A stretch of 46,838 nucleotides of DNA, from contig CAYJAZ010000022.1 of the NCBI GenBank assembly GCA_964368455.1, forward strand, positions 1 through 46,838. The letters run 5' to 3'. The position numbers and the translations under genes are program-made. Below are positions 1-7,739 of the stretch, piece by piece. How positions within the stretch are numbered: position 1 is the first letter of the stretch; each line of letters starts with the position of its first letter. Under the pieces are notes generated by a model, which was not told the DNA's origin, made no database searches, and was given only the letters and a program-made list of their open reading frames with translations. The stretch is from CAYJAZ01 sp964368455 (GTDB lineage: Bacteria > Desulfobacterota > Desulfovibrionia > Desulfovibrionales > Desulfovibrionaceae).

Positions 1-3
1 ATA

Positions 4-49
4 GACTCGTCATTGCGAGGAGGAGTATAACGACGACGTGGCAATCTAT
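4..49 (+). repeat. Dispersed palindromic repeat A, copy 1
   Basis: This copy carries the conserved arms of a REP-like repeat, CGTCATTGCGAGGAG on the left and GACGTGGCAATC on the right. It matches at least six other places in the window (near 9541, 9800, 24028, 24145, 24561 and 46621). The central segment (GAGTATAACGAC here) differs between copies. The outer ATTGC and GCAAT are complementary, so the unit can fold into an imperfect hairpin. It lies about 200 bases upstream of thyX. Similar palindromes occur in many unrelated bacterial genomes; their function is not established here. Confidence 0.8.
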
Positions 50-197
50 GTCTTTAAACTATTCGTTTCGGCAACTGCGTGCACGAAACCTCGCTTGCAA
101 AAAACGTCGTTTTTCCTACGCTCGCTAAAGCCTTTGTTCGCTTTGCTCACATTATAGGCATTGATTGTCATGTTTTTTAAAGCCCAAAGCATACATC

Positions 198-225
198 TTG
201 CATTTTCGTCAAAAATCTATATTCT
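198..225 (+). promoter_or_regulatory. Candidate sigma70 promoter of thyX
   Basis: A TTGCAT box (198-203) and a TATTCT box (220-225) are separated by 16 bases and sit 27 bases upstream of the thyX ATG. A strong Shine-Dalgarno (GGGGGA) lies between the promoter and the start. The match is moderate and the region is AT-rich, so this is tentative. Bases 1-252 hold no gene that I can see. They contain several short hairpins, such as GTTTCG paired with CGAAAC near 66-90. Confidence 0.3.
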
Positions 226-252
226 ATTTCTATCGTCTTTCTTGGGGGAAAC

Positions 253-972
253 ATGAAAACACAAGCAAAAGTAAGCCTACTCACACACACACCAGATCCG
301 CTTGCCGTCATCTATACAGCCTGTAGGCAATGTTATTATGCTGGCTATGCGAGCGAAATGTGGCAAGACATTGAAGAAGGCACAATCTCAAGAGAAAAGC
401 AAGGCTCTTTTATACAAAATATAGCCTCTTCTGGACATGAAAGCCCGCTTGAGCATGTGAGCTTTACTTTTGCCCTTGAAAATGTTTCACGTGCTCTCAC
501 TCATCAATTAGTGCGTCATCGTATAGCTTCTTTTTCACAGCAAAGCCAAAGATATGTTGACGCAAAAAATATCAATTATATCACTCCTCCAGCCATAGAA
601 AAAAATCCAAAAGCCCTTGAAAGATACAATGCTTGCATGCAGCATATTTCAGAAGCTTATGCAGAAATTCAAGAACTTTTACTTGAAAACACTTCAAACA
701 AAAGCAAGGCAAACGAAGACGCAAGATTTGTTTTACCACAAGCAGCTGCCTCAAATATTGTTGTGACTATTAATGTGCGTTCTATTATCAATTTCTTTCA
801 TCATAGATGTTGCACAAGAGCTCAATGGGAAATACGTGATGTTGCAAATCAGATGTTAAAAATTTGTCGTGAAATATTGCCAGAAGTTTTCAATAACGAA
901 GGTGCAAAATGCGAAAAAACAAAATTATGTCCTGAAGGCAAATTTTGTTGCGGCCGTTATCCTGTAAAATAA
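253..972 (+). CDS. thyX: Flavin-dependent thymidylate synthase ThyX
   Basis: ThyX makes dTMP from dUMP using methylenetetrahydrofolate, FAD and NAD(P)H, and replaces the unrelated ThyA. The 239-residue protein carries the family signature RHRxxxxxxxSxR, seen as RHRIASFSQQSQR near residues 88-100. Other conserved stretches are SGHESPLEH and a late NVRSIINFFHHRC block. The ATG follows a GGGGGA ribosome site. The last 25 residues are cysteine-rich (CEKTKLCPEGKFCCG), an extension beyond the catalytic fold that may bind metal; that is inference. The stop is 1 base before the ispE ATG, so the two are probably cotranscribed and coupled. Confidence 0.97.
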   Translation: MKTQAKVSLLTHTPDPLAVIYTACRQCYYAGYASEMWQDIEEGTISREKQGSFIQNIASSGHESPLEHVSFTFALENVSRALTHQLVRHRIASFSQQSQRYVDAKNINYITPPAIEKNPKALERYNACMQHISEAYAEIQELLLENTSNKSKANEDARFVLPQAAASNIVVTINVRSIINFFHHRCCTRAQWEIRDVANQMLKICREILPEVFNNEGAKCEKTKLCPEGKFCCGRYPVK

Positions 973-973
973 T

Positions 974-1993
974 ATGCATTCGACTCTAAAAATAGTAGAA
1001 ACAGCAGAAACATTCTATGCTCCTTGCAAGATCAATCTTTTCTTGCATATAGTTGGCAGAAAAGACAATGGCTATCATCTCTTAGAAAGTCTTTTTTATC
1101 CATTAAAAAAACCTTGCGACACAATAGAAATCAAAGTCTTAGAAAAAGAAGAAAAAAAACATATCAAGATTTCTTGCTCTTCTGATAGTCAATCTATAGA
1201 CATAGAAAAAATAGATCTAGAAAATAACACACTTACAAAAGCCTACACTCTTTTTTGCGAAAAAACAGATTTTTGTCTTCCTCTTGAGATTTATCTAAAA
1301 AAAGCAATACCGCATGGAGCAGGACTTGGCGGTGGTTCGAGCGATGCAGCTCTTTTATTAAAATACCTCTATAAAAAATGGCAAAAAAAAGACTATCACA
1401 ATGCCAATAGAGCTGAAAAAATTATTATGCAAGAAATAGCACTTAAAGTTGGTGCTGATGTTCCCTTTTTTTTAGAAGAAAAAGAAAAACATGTTTCAGG
1501 CATAGGAGAAATTTTAGAACATACTGATTTAGCAAAAGATTTTCCTTTTTTTCACAATAAATATCTCTTCTTGCTCTGCCCCCATATAAGTGTGAATACT
1601 GTATGGGCTTTCAACGAATTTCGTCAACAAAATCAAAATATTGAAAAAAATATTAAAAAAAATGCACAGATTAACTTGACAAAGATAAACAAGAAAGATA
1701 TACATCTTTTCAACGCAAGAGCAAAAGTAAATACAACAAGAATAGCTGATACAGCACTTGATGTAAAAAAACTTTACAGAAATGATCTTGAAGAAACAGT
1801 CTTTTCACACTATCCTTTATTAAAGGAATACAAAGAAAAGCTCTATGATTTTCAAGCTGATTTAGCTCTTATGAGTGGAAGCGGTTCTTCTTTATTTGCT
1901 TTGTTTCAAAACAAAGAAGAAGCACAAAAAGCAGAAGAATATTTTAAAAAAATACATTCTGTCACATGCTTTCCAAGCGTACTATTACGATAG
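974..1993 (+). CDS. ispE: 4-diphosphocytidyl-2-C-methyl-D-erythritol kinase IspE
   Basis: IspE is the ATP-dependent kinase of the non-mevalonate (MEP) isoprenoid pathway. The N-terminus has the substrate-site stretch CKINLFLHIVGRKDNGYH. The GHMP-kinase ATP loop PHGAGLGGGSSDAA lies near residues 114-127, and the C-terminal GHMP motif LMSGSGSSLFALF is present. At 339 residues it is about 50 longer than a typical IspE. The extra length sits mainly at about residues 215-265, a Lys/Asn-rich insertion. No clear Shine-Dalgarno precedes the ATG, which fits coupling to thyX 1 base upstream. A tRNA gene begins 2 bases after the stop codon. Confidence 0.95.
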   Translation: MHSTLKIVETAETFYAPCKINLFLHIVGRKDNGYHLLESLFYPLKKPCDTIEIKVLEKEEKKHIKISCSSDSQSIDIEKIDLENNTLTKAYTLFCEKTDFCLPLEIYLKKAIPHGAGLGGGSSDAALLLKYLYKKWQKKDYHNANRAEKIIMQEIALKVGADVPFFLEEKEKHVSGIGEILEHTDLAKDFPFFHNKYLFLLCPHISVNTVWAFNEFRQQNQNIEKNIKKNAQINLTKINKKDIHLFNARAKVNTTRIADTALDVKKLYRNDLEETVFSHYPLLKEYKEKLYDFQADLALMSGSGSSLFALFQNKEEAQKAEEYFKKIHSVTCFPSVLLR

Positions 1994-1994
1994 T

Positions 1995-2070
1995 TGGGGT
2001 GTCGCCAAGCAGGTAAGGCAACTGGTTTTGGTCCAGTCATCCGAGGGTTCAAATCCTTCCGCCCCAGCCA
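1995..2070 (+). tRNA. tRNA-Gln (anticodon TTG)
   Basis: A complete 76-base cloverleaf can be folded. The acceptor stem pairs TGGGGTG with CGCCCCA, the anticodon stem ACTGG with CCAGT around the loop TTTTGGT (anticodon TTG), and the T-arm is GAGGG-TTCAAAT-CCTTC. The 3' CCA is encoded (2068-2070). The tRNA starts only 1 base after the ispE stop codon, so it is probably transcribed with thyX-ispE and released by RNase P. A terminator follows 10 bases downstream. The position between ispE and prs fits Desulfovibrio-type gene order. Confidence 0.97.
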
Positions 2071-2080
2071 CTAAAATCAC

Positions 2081-2108
2081 AGCCCGCATATGCGGGCTTT
2101 AATTTTTT
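2081..2108 (+). terminator. Rho-independent terminator after tRNA-Gln
   Basis: AGCCCGCA and TGCGGGCT (2081-2098) form a perfect GC-rich palindrome. TTAATTTTTT follows directly. It lies between the tRNA and prs and would end the thyX-ispE-tRNA transcript or reduce read-through into prs. Confidence 0.85.
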
Positions 2109-2124
2109 ATAAGCAGGTTTATTT

Positions 2125-3066
2125 ATGTACGGTGATTTGAAGATTCTTGCAGGTAATGCGAGTCAAAAATTAGCTTCTGATGTTTGTGCTCTTTTGAGTA
2201 CAGATCCTACTCCAATTCTATCAGAAACTTTTAGTGATGGAGAAATTCGTACAGAAATAAGTGCTAGCGTGCGTGGACATGATGTCTTTGTTATCCAATC
2301 CACATGCGCACCTACAAACAACAATCTCATGGAACTCTGCCTTCTTCTTGACGCATTAAAAAGAGCAAGTGCAAGCCGTGTGACTGCTGTTATTCCATAT
2401 TTTGGCTATGCTAGACAAGATAGAAAAGTAAGCCCTAGAGCTCCTATTTCTGCAAAGCTTGTGGCTGATTTTATCAGTCATGCAGGTGCTCAACGTGTTG
2501 TTACAGTTGACTTGCATGCTGGCCAAATACAAGGATTTTTCAATTGCCCTGTAGATAATCTCTTCGCTTCACCAGCACTTATGCAAGATTATAAAGACTT
2601 GAAAAATGACGAAATCGTTATTGTATCACCAGATGCTGGCGGTGTTGAAAGAGCAAGAGCATTTGCAAAAAGATTAAATACAACTATGGCTATCATCGAC
2701 AAAAGACGTGATAAGCCAAATCAAGCTGTTGCAACACACGTTATTGGCGATGTAAAAGGCAAAACAGCTATATTAATTGACGATATGATAGACACAGCAG
2801 GCACTATTTGTGCTGCGGCTGATGTTTTACTTGCAAACGGTGCAAAAGACGTACAAGCATGTGCAACACACGCCGTTTTCTCTGGCCCAGCTATTGAAAG
2901 AATACAAAATTCTTCATTTAGCAAGGTTTCAATCACGGATACAATTCCTTTATCAGAAGAAGCAAAGAATTGTTCCAAAATCAAAACAGTATCGATGGCA
3001 CCTTTCTTAGCTAAAACGATACGCAATATCCATCAAGGTGAATCAGTTAGCGCAATCTTTGGCTAA
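2125..3066 (+). CDS. prs: Ribose-phosphate pyrophosphokinase
   Basis: Prs makes PRPP from ribose-5-phosphate and ATP for purine, pyrimidine, histidine and NAD synthesis. The 313-residue length is standard. Visible family motifs are FSDGEI near residue 36, the ATP-site YFGYARQDRK, DLHAGQIQGFF, the flexible-loop KRRDKPNQA near residue 192 and the PRPP-binding IDDMIDTAGT. The ATG follows a weak AGGT site 7 bases upstream. The neighbour rplY follows after a 72-base leader, the usual arrangement in Desulfovibrio-type genomes. Confidence 0.97.
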   Translation: MYGDLKILAGNASQKLASDVCALLSTDPTPILSETFSDGEIRTEISASVRGHDVFVIQSTCAPTNNNLMELCLLLDALKRASASRVTAVIPYFGYARQDRKVSPRAPISAKLVADFISHAGAQRVVTVDLHAGQIQGFFNCPVDNLFASPALMQDYKDLKNDEIVIVSPDAGGVERARAFAKRLNTTMAIIDKRRDKPNQAVATHVIGDVKGKTAILIDDMIDTAGTICAAADVLLANGAKDVQACATHAVFSGPAIERIQNSSFSKVSITDTIPLSEEAKNCSKIKTVSMAPFLAKTIRNIHQGESVSAIFG

Positions 3067-3084
3067 TTGTTATCCTATATATCT

Positions 3085-3116
3085 ATGCCGAGTCCGATTA
3101 CTGGCATCGAAACGGC
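3085..3116 (+). promoter_or_regulatory. Possible structured leader of rplY
   Basis: In the prs-rplY gap, ATGCC (3085-3089) can pair with GGCAT (3103-3107). GCCG (3087-3090) can instead pair with CGGC (3113-3116). The two stems use overlapping bases on the left and so exclude each other. Ribosomal protein genes are often autoregulated through such leaders, but there is no proof that this one works that way. Confidence 0.25.
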
Positions 3117-3138
3117 TATAAGCAAAAGGAGACCAGAT

Positions 3139-3729
3139 ATGACAATGTTATCATTGAAAGCGCAAAAGCGTACAGTTACAGGTAAAGGCGAAATGCGTCG
3201 TTTACGTGTTGCAAAACAAGTTCCTGCTGTATTTTACGGCCAAAATGGCGAACACTTCTCATTACAAGTTGAAAAACTTCCATTAGAAAAAGTGTACAAC
3301 AAAGTTCGCCGTACAACTGTTTTCAACTTAGAAGTTGAAGAAAACGGTAAAGAAACAACTTATCCAGTTATGGTTTGGGATGCTCAATACCACCCAACAA
3401 AAGCTGAATTTACTCACATCGACTTTTATAATGTTGATTTAGATAAAGAAGTACAAATCACAGTTCCTGTTGAATTTGTTGGTATTTCACGCGGTGCAAA
3501 AGCTGGTGGTAAGCTTGAAACATATCGCGAAGAAATGCGTCTTGCTGCAAAGCCACAAGACATGCCTTCAAAAGTGAAAATCGATATCTCAACTCTTGAT
3601 CTCAACAAAACAATTCGTGCTACTGATGTTGAACTACCTGCAAATGTACGTGTAGTTTACAAATCAAACTACGCCCTCATCACTTGCTTAGATCCACAAG
3701 GTCTTGCAGCAAAAGAAAGCGCTGAGTAA
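3139..3729 (+). CDS. rplY: 50S ribosomal protein bL25 (CTC family)
   Basis: bL25 binds 5S rRNA in the large subunit. The 196-residue protein is the long two-domain CTC form: an N-terminal 5S-binding domain (about residues 1-95, with GKGEMRRLRVAKQVPAVFYG and FTHIDFYNVD) and a C-terminal beta domain (about 96-190). I chose the ATG at 3139 because AAAGGAGA lies at the right distance upstream. A frame reading back to 3067 has only a TTG start, immediately after the prs stop. It is followed by a clear terminator. The peptidyl-tRNA hydrolase gene pth, often next in relatives, is not here. Confidence 0.95.
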   Translation: MTMLSLKAQKRTVTGKGEMRRLRVAKQVPAVFYGQNGEHFSLQVEKLPLEKVYNKVRRTTVFNLEVEENGKETTYPVMVWDAQYHPTKAEFTHIDFYNVDLDKEVQITVPVEFVGISRGAKAGGKLETYREEMRLAAKPQDMPSKVKIDISTLDLNKTIRATDVELPANVRVVYKSNYALITCLDPQGLAAKESAE

Positions 3730-3753
3730 TCACGACAATACAGCTTGAATATA

Positions 3754-3786
3754 AAGGGAAAGTTTATACGACTTTCCCTTTTCGTC
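3754..3786 (+). terminator. Rho-independent terminator after rplY
   Basis: AAGGGAAAG (3754-3762) pairs with CTTTCCCTT (3772-3780) across a 9-base loop. A T-rich tail (TTCGTCTTTTATTTT) follows. It ends the prs-rplY unit. Confidence 0.85.
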
Positions 3787-3844
3787 TTTTATTTTACTTT
3801 GGATTTTAAAATTATCTTAGAAGTATAGAACGAGGAATAGAAAT

Positions 3845-4480
3845 ATGAAGATTTCTTATAAGCAAAAACCTAAAGGTATTATCTTTGATTGTGATGGAGT
3901 TATTATAGACTCCTTTGATTCTAACACATTATTCTATAATAAACTCAGAAATGCCGTCGGCCTGCCTGATATGACTACAGAACAAAGAATGCTTATACAT
4001 CAACTCACAGGAACTCAAGCCTTTAATCTTGTCATTCCAGAAGCTTTGCATAAAGCAGCAGAACAAGCGTATAAAAGTATTGATTATGTGCGTGACATTG
4101 TTCCTCTTATTCCTTTGAATGAAGGTTTGCATTCTTTATTGCACTATTGTAAGGAAAATGGAATTCTAACGGGAATACACACAAATAGAATAGTTGGAAT
4201 GAAAGAAATTCTTCTCACTCACAAACTAGATGAATTTTATTCGCCTGTAATGACACCAGCAGATCTACCAGCAAAGCCAGATCCAATTGGCTCACTCACT
4301 ATTTGTAAAGAATGGAATATTGAAGTAAATGAAGCTCTTTTTATAGGAGATTCTGACAATGACAAAAAAACTGCTACAGCAGCTAATATTCCCTTTATTG
4401 CTTTCAAAAATCCAGATTTAATTTCTGAAAATTCAGCAGCATCTTTTAAAGAAGTTCAAGATTGGCTTGAATCTCTTTAA
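3845..4480 (+). CDS. HAD-superfamily hydrolase (phosphoglycolate phosphatase-like)
   Basis: This 211-residue protein is a HAD phosphatase with a helical cap. Motif I is IIFDCDGVI, with the nucleophile Asp15 and acid/base Asp17. Motif II is the THTNR-like HTNR stretch near residue 118, motif III the lysine in KPDP, and motif IV GDSDNDKK near residues 167-174, which holds the magnesium-binding aspartates. It most resembles the Gph/phosphoglycolate phosphatase group, but the true substrate cannot be read from sequence. A GAGGA site precedes the ATG. It stands between the rplY terminator and the dksA-type gene's own promoter. Confidence 0.85.
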   Translation: MKISYKQKPKGIIFDCDGVIIDSFDSNTLFYNKLRNAVGLPDMTTEQRMLIHQLTGTQAFNLVIPEALHKAAEQAYKSIDYVRDIVPLIPLNEGLHSLLHYCKENGILTGIHTNRIVGMKEILLTHKLDEFYSPVMTPADLPAKPDPIGSLTICKEWNIEVNEALFIGDSDNDKKTATAANIPFIAFKNPDLISENSAASFKEVQDWLESL

Positions 4481-4576
4481 TCTAAGTGATTAATTTTACA
4501 ATCTAATCAAAAAACTTCTTGAATTACATTGATTTGCAATAAATTAAATTACATTATTAACTAATTAAAAAAATGC

Positions 4577-4605
4577 TTTACATAAAAGTATTATTACTAT
4601 ATATA
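4577..4605 (+). promoter_or_regulatory. Candidate sigma70 promoter of the dksA-like gene
   Basis: TTTACA (4577-4582) and TATATA (4600-4605) are separated by exactly 17 bases. The pair lies about 50 bases upstream of the ATG at 4656, in a 175-base AT-rich gap. Confidence 0.5.
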
Positions 4606-4655
4606 TTCCAAATAAGTTTTTTAGTTCAGGTTTTAACATACCTTTGGAGGTTACC

Positions 4656-5018
4656 ATGGATGCAAGAGACATAAACTACTTTTCTGAAATGCTCAATACA
4701 ATGCTTGAAGAAGCAAAACAGAAAGGTGATAATACAATCGAAGATTTAACTGGCAGTGCAGAACTTTTTGCAGATCCAGCAGATAGAGCTACAGCAGAAT
4801 CAGATCGTTCCTTTACTCTACGTATCAGAGATAGAGAACGCCGCCTTATCAGAAAAATTTCTGAAGCACTTCAACGTATTGAAGATGGAACTTATGGCGA
4901 ATGTGAAGAATGTGGCGAGTCTATTGGTGTTCCAAGATTAAAAGCACGCCCTGTTACTACTCTTTGTATTAATTGCAAAAGTAGACAAGAAGAAGGCGAA
5001 GATATTTCAGGTTCATAA
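4656..5018 (+). CDS. dksA: DksA/TraR C4-type zinc-finger transcription factor
   Basis: DksA-type proteins enter the RNA polymerase secondary channel and act with ppGpp. The 120-residue protein has the coiled-coil tip motif DxxDxA as Asp40, Asp43 and Ala45. The C4 zinc finger has Cys83, Cys86, Cys104 and Cys107 (CEECG and CINC). The ATG at 4656 is preceded by TGGAGG at ideal spacing, which is better than a TTG 12 bases upstream in the same frame. Its own promoter is likely at 4577-4605, and the next gene follows after 11 bases. Several DksA paralogues are common in this group, so the exact orthology is less certain than the family. Confidence 0.9.
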   Translation: MDARDINYFSEMLNTMLEEAKQKGDNTIEDLTGSAELFADPADRATAESDRSFTLRIRDRERRLIRKISEALQRIEDGTYGECEECGESIGVPRLKARPVTTLCINCKSRQEEGEDISGS

Positions 5019-5029
5019 AGAAATATCAC

Positions 5030-5611
5030 ATGTCAATTCTTCTTTTATCCGCCTCTGCTAAAAAAGAAGGCAATTGTATGCAAGTGTGTAAAAGCCTGCA
5101 AGAGAGTCTTGTCGGTGCGGATTTGCATAGCCTCAATTCTTATAATATAAGACCTTGCATTGACTGCGGATTTTGTAAAAACAATTTAAATTCTTGTAGC
5201 CTTGATCTTGATGACGATGATTGTGCTAAACTTTTTTCGCTTTGTCACAAGGCTACAAAAATTGTCATAGTTTCCCCTATTTATTTCTACCATGCACCTG
5301 CAAAACTCAAAGCCTTTATTGATAGGACGCAAATGTTTTGGCATGTAGAAACTCAAAAAAATTTAAAAAAGAAAGAACTTTACGCAATCTATGTTGCAGC
5401 AAGGCCAAAAGGCGAAAAATTAAGTCTAGGACTTGATTTAACACTAAAATATTTTGCCCCAATGCTCAATTATGAATTTAAAGAAAGTCTATGCCTTTAT
5501 GGGCTTGAAAATCCAACAGACTTTTCTTCCCCTACCTCTCATGCATTGCCTTTTGCACAAGAAGCAAAGAAAAAAATTGCCTACATAACACAAGTTTTAA
5601 AAAGTGAGTAA
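5030..5611 (+). CDS. Flavodoxin-fold NAD(P)H:FMN oxidoreductase, Isf-like
   Basis: The 193-residue protein has a flavodoxin-like fold, starting with an FMN-phosphate loop region (LLLSASAKKEGN) and containing VIVSPIYFYHAPAKLKAFIDR. Cys43, Cys46, Cys49 and Cys56 form a CX2CX2CX6C cluster followed by an acidic DDDD stretch. This fits the compact 4Fe-4S motif of iron-sulfur flavoproteins (CX2CX2CX4-7C). The probable role is small-molecule or electron-carrier reduction in the cytoplasm; the substrate is unknown. The ATG lies 11 bases after the dksA-like stop without a strong ribosome site. The gene ends 3 bases before comF. Confidence 0.8.
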   Translation: MSILLLSASAKKEGNCMQVCKSLQESLVGADLHSLNSYNIRPCIDCGFCKNNLNSCSLDLDDDDCAKLFSLCHKATKIVIVSPIYFYHAPAKLKAFIDRTQMFWHVETQKNLKKKELYAIYVAARPKGEKLSLGLDLTLKYFAPMLNYEFKESLCLYGLENPTDFSSPTSHALPFAQEAKKKIAYITQVLKSE

Positions 5612-5614
5612 AAA

Positions 5615-6388
5615 ATGCTAAAGAAATTTCTCTCACTTTTTCTACATTTATTTTCTGAACAAAGATGCAATTATTGTCTTAGCCCCTACCATAAAAATAT
5701 TTCAGAAAATAATACAGCAAAAGTTCACAATTTATACGGACTTTGTCAAAACTGTGCCCAACAATTAAAAAAATATGATTACACCTATTGCACAAATTGC
5801 GGAAAAATTCCCCCAATAAATAATGCTCTTTCAAAACAAGAAATAAAACTTTCTTCCTGCGAGCATTGCATAAAACTTTCTTTAGCTTGGGATAAGCTTT
5901 CTTTCTATGCACTCTACGACGGCATACTTGAAGATATTATCAAGCAAAGCAAATTCAATGACAATCTCATCTTCACATACACTCTTGCCGATCTTATAGC
6001 ACCAAGCATTGATGAATTTATGCCCTTTGACTTTATCGTCCCCATGCCTCTACACAAAACAAGGCTTTTAGAAAGAGGTTATAATCAATGTCTTGAAATA
6101 GCAAAATATCTTAATAAAAAATACCATTATCCCTATCAAGCAAATGCCCTTATAAAAACAAGGCATACAAAATCTCAATCTACTCTCAGCCAAGCACAAA
6201 GAAAAACAAATCTGCAAGATGCTTTTTGGGCAGACGAAGAAATAGTTAAAGGAAAAAATATCCTTTTATTTGATGATGTTTCAACCACAGGCTCAACTCT
6301 TTTTTGGGCGAGCAAGGCATTAAAAAAAGCAAAGGCAAAAAATATTTCTGTTTTCTATATTGCAGGAACAAGACCTTACAATAATTAA
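5615..6388 (+). CDS. comF: ComF-family phosphoribosyltransferase-like protein
   Basis: The N-terminal third carries paired cysteines of a zinc-binding segment (CNYC, CQNC, CTNCG, CEHC). The C-terminal domain is type I phosphoribosyltransferase-like with the PRPP motif LLFDDVSTTGSTL near residues 215-227, and PMPLHKTRLLERGYNQ before it. ComF proteins are linked to DNA uptake or to purine-type salvage; the exact reaction is unsettled. The 257-residue length is normal. Its TAA stop overlaps the stop codon of the opposite-strand gene by sharing the TTAA at 6385-6388. Confidence 0.9.
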   Translation: MLKKFLSLFLHLFSEQRCNYCLSPYHKNISENNTAKVHNLYGLCQNCAQQLKKYDYTYCTNCGKIPPINNALSKQEIKLSSCEHCIKLSLAWDKLSFYALYDGILEDIIKQSKFNDNLIFTYTLADLIAPSIDEFMPFDFIVPMPLHKTRLLERGYNQCLEIAKYLNKKYHYPYQANALIKTRHTKSQSTLSQAQRKTNLQDAFWADEEIVKGKNILLFDDVSTTGSTLFWASKALKKAKAKNISVFYIAGTRPYNN

Positions 6389-7623
6389 CTTTTTTCTCTT
6401 TGCAATAAAAAAACTTCTTCTAATTTCATCACAAGTTTACCGCATATTCCGCCAAATTCCATTGCTTTTCCAAAAAGTCTATTTTGTTGATCTTTAAGCA
6501 TATTTTCAGAAATCAAATGCGGCATACTTAAGCATAGTCTTTTGCTATAAAGCCATGATTTAGCAGCATATAAAAACAAATCAAAAAGTTCTAAAAATTC
6601 ATTTCTTTCTTCTTGCCATCTTTCTCGCATAGCCTTATTTGGTTCAATAGATCTCAATAAAAATAAAGCCATCTTTAAATTGGCAAATTGAACGCCTTGC
6701 ATTCCTTGCTTCCAGCCATCTAGCCATGAAGTTCTACTAAAAAGCAAATTCAATTCTAAGGCTAGATTCATCAAATGTTGCAATTTCAAACAGCAAGTAT
6801 CAAGATCTTCGTCTTGCCATAAAACAGTCAAAGAATCTAGTTCAAGATTTGGAACAATTGTTTCTTTAATCGAAATTGATGTAAAATATTCTAAGATATT
6901 AAAATAAAACCTATTGGCAAAAGCCGAGGCTGGCGTTTCTAAATGTGCATAAGAAAGTATATATTCGCCTTTGCCATACTTGCCCTTTATAGTCACAGGT
7001 TCATTAGCAACTTTTGGATCAAGCGATGCACCATATAAATCTATGCTTTCCTCTTGGTATTCTTCGTCAAATAAAGTCAGCGGTAAATCCGACATATAAA
7101 AATCTGAACTTGGCTTTATATAGCGAAGCAAAACTTGAATATTTTCGCTTTCTTTAGCAGCAAATCTGCCAGGAAACCATACAGGTACAAGAGCTTTTTC
7201 ATTTGTAGCATAAGGAATCAATTCATTATCACCCATCTCTACAAAAAGATGGCCAGAAATATGGTGCAATAATCTGTCACTAATACTACTTCTTTTCCAT
7301 TCACAAATATTAAGTCCTTCGTCTGCAGTCAAAGCAAAGCCAGCACCACCACAAAAACCTAAATATTTTCCGCCATTTTCAATGAACTGTCTTATTTTTT
7401 CTTGCCCCTCTTTACCAAGAGAGCCAGCCTTTGCCCTCGCAGAGCCACCAGGCACAATAATCAATGAAAAATCCATTTCACTTTCTAGCAAGTCCTTGGC
7501 TGTGAGCAATTTAAAAGGTATAGATAAAGAGCTAAGGCTATGCCAAACCAAAAAACCCCAAATATGAGAATGATCCCAATAAAGAGCTATTTCTATCTTT
7601 CTTTCATTTTTATTATTGCACAT
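6385..7623 (-). CDS. BPL_N-type glutamine-amidotransferase-like protein
   Basis: The first about 240 of 412 residues resemble the N-terminal domain of eukaryotic-type biotin-protein ligase, a class I amidotransferase-like fold. It has IIVPGGSARAK, the nucleophile elbow YLGFCGGAGFAL with a cysteine, and GKYGKGEYILSYAHLETP. The remaining about 170 residues are helical and I do not recognise them. There is no biotin-ligase catalytic domain, so biotin attachment is not expected. The start is ATG at 7621-7623, and the divergent recA lies 177 bases away. A 10-base inverted repeat sits directly upstream. Confidence 0.7.
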   Translation of the reverse strand: MCNNKNERKIEIALYWDHSHIWGFLVWHSLSSLSIPFKLLTAKDLLESEMDFSLIIVPGGSARAKAGSLGKEGQEKIRQFIENGGKYLGFCGGAGFALTADEGLNICEWKRSSISDRLLHHISGHLFVEMGDNELIPYATNEKALVPVWFPGRFAAKESENIQVLLRYIKPSSDFYMSDLPLTLFDEEYQEESIDLYGASLDPKVANEPVTIKGKYGKGEYILSYAHLETPASAFANRFYFNILEYFTSISIKETIVPNLELDSLTVLWQDEDLDTCCLKLQHLMNLALELNLLFSRTSWLDGWKQGMQGVQFANLKMALFLLRSIEPNKAMRERWQEERNEFLELFDLFLYAAKSWLYSKRLCLSMPHLISENMLKDQQNRLFGKAMEFGGICGKLVMKLEEVFLLQREKS

Positions 7624-7631
7624 ACTTTTAA

Positions 7632-7663
7632 ATAAACTTTATTTTAAATTAAGTAAAGTTTAT
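7632..7663. promoter_or_regulatory. Inverted repeat between the BPL_N gene and recA
   Basis: ATAAACTTTA (7632-7641) and TAAAGTTTAT (7654-7663) are perfect reverse complements with a 12-base spacer. The pair begins 9 bases upstream of the start of the - strand gene. It could be an operator for a dimeric regulator. The AT-rich background makes chance a real alternative. Confidence 0.35.
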
Positions 7664-7739
7664 ACATACAATAATCAAATAAAATAAATATAAACAATAG
7701 GATAAAAATATTTAGAAAATTTGTGCCACTTGCCAAAGT

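Noticed and set aside
1875..2102. Open frame of 75 codons covering the ispE end and the tRNA
   Set aside because: It lies in another frame of ispE and runs through the tRNA and terminator; it is a shadow.
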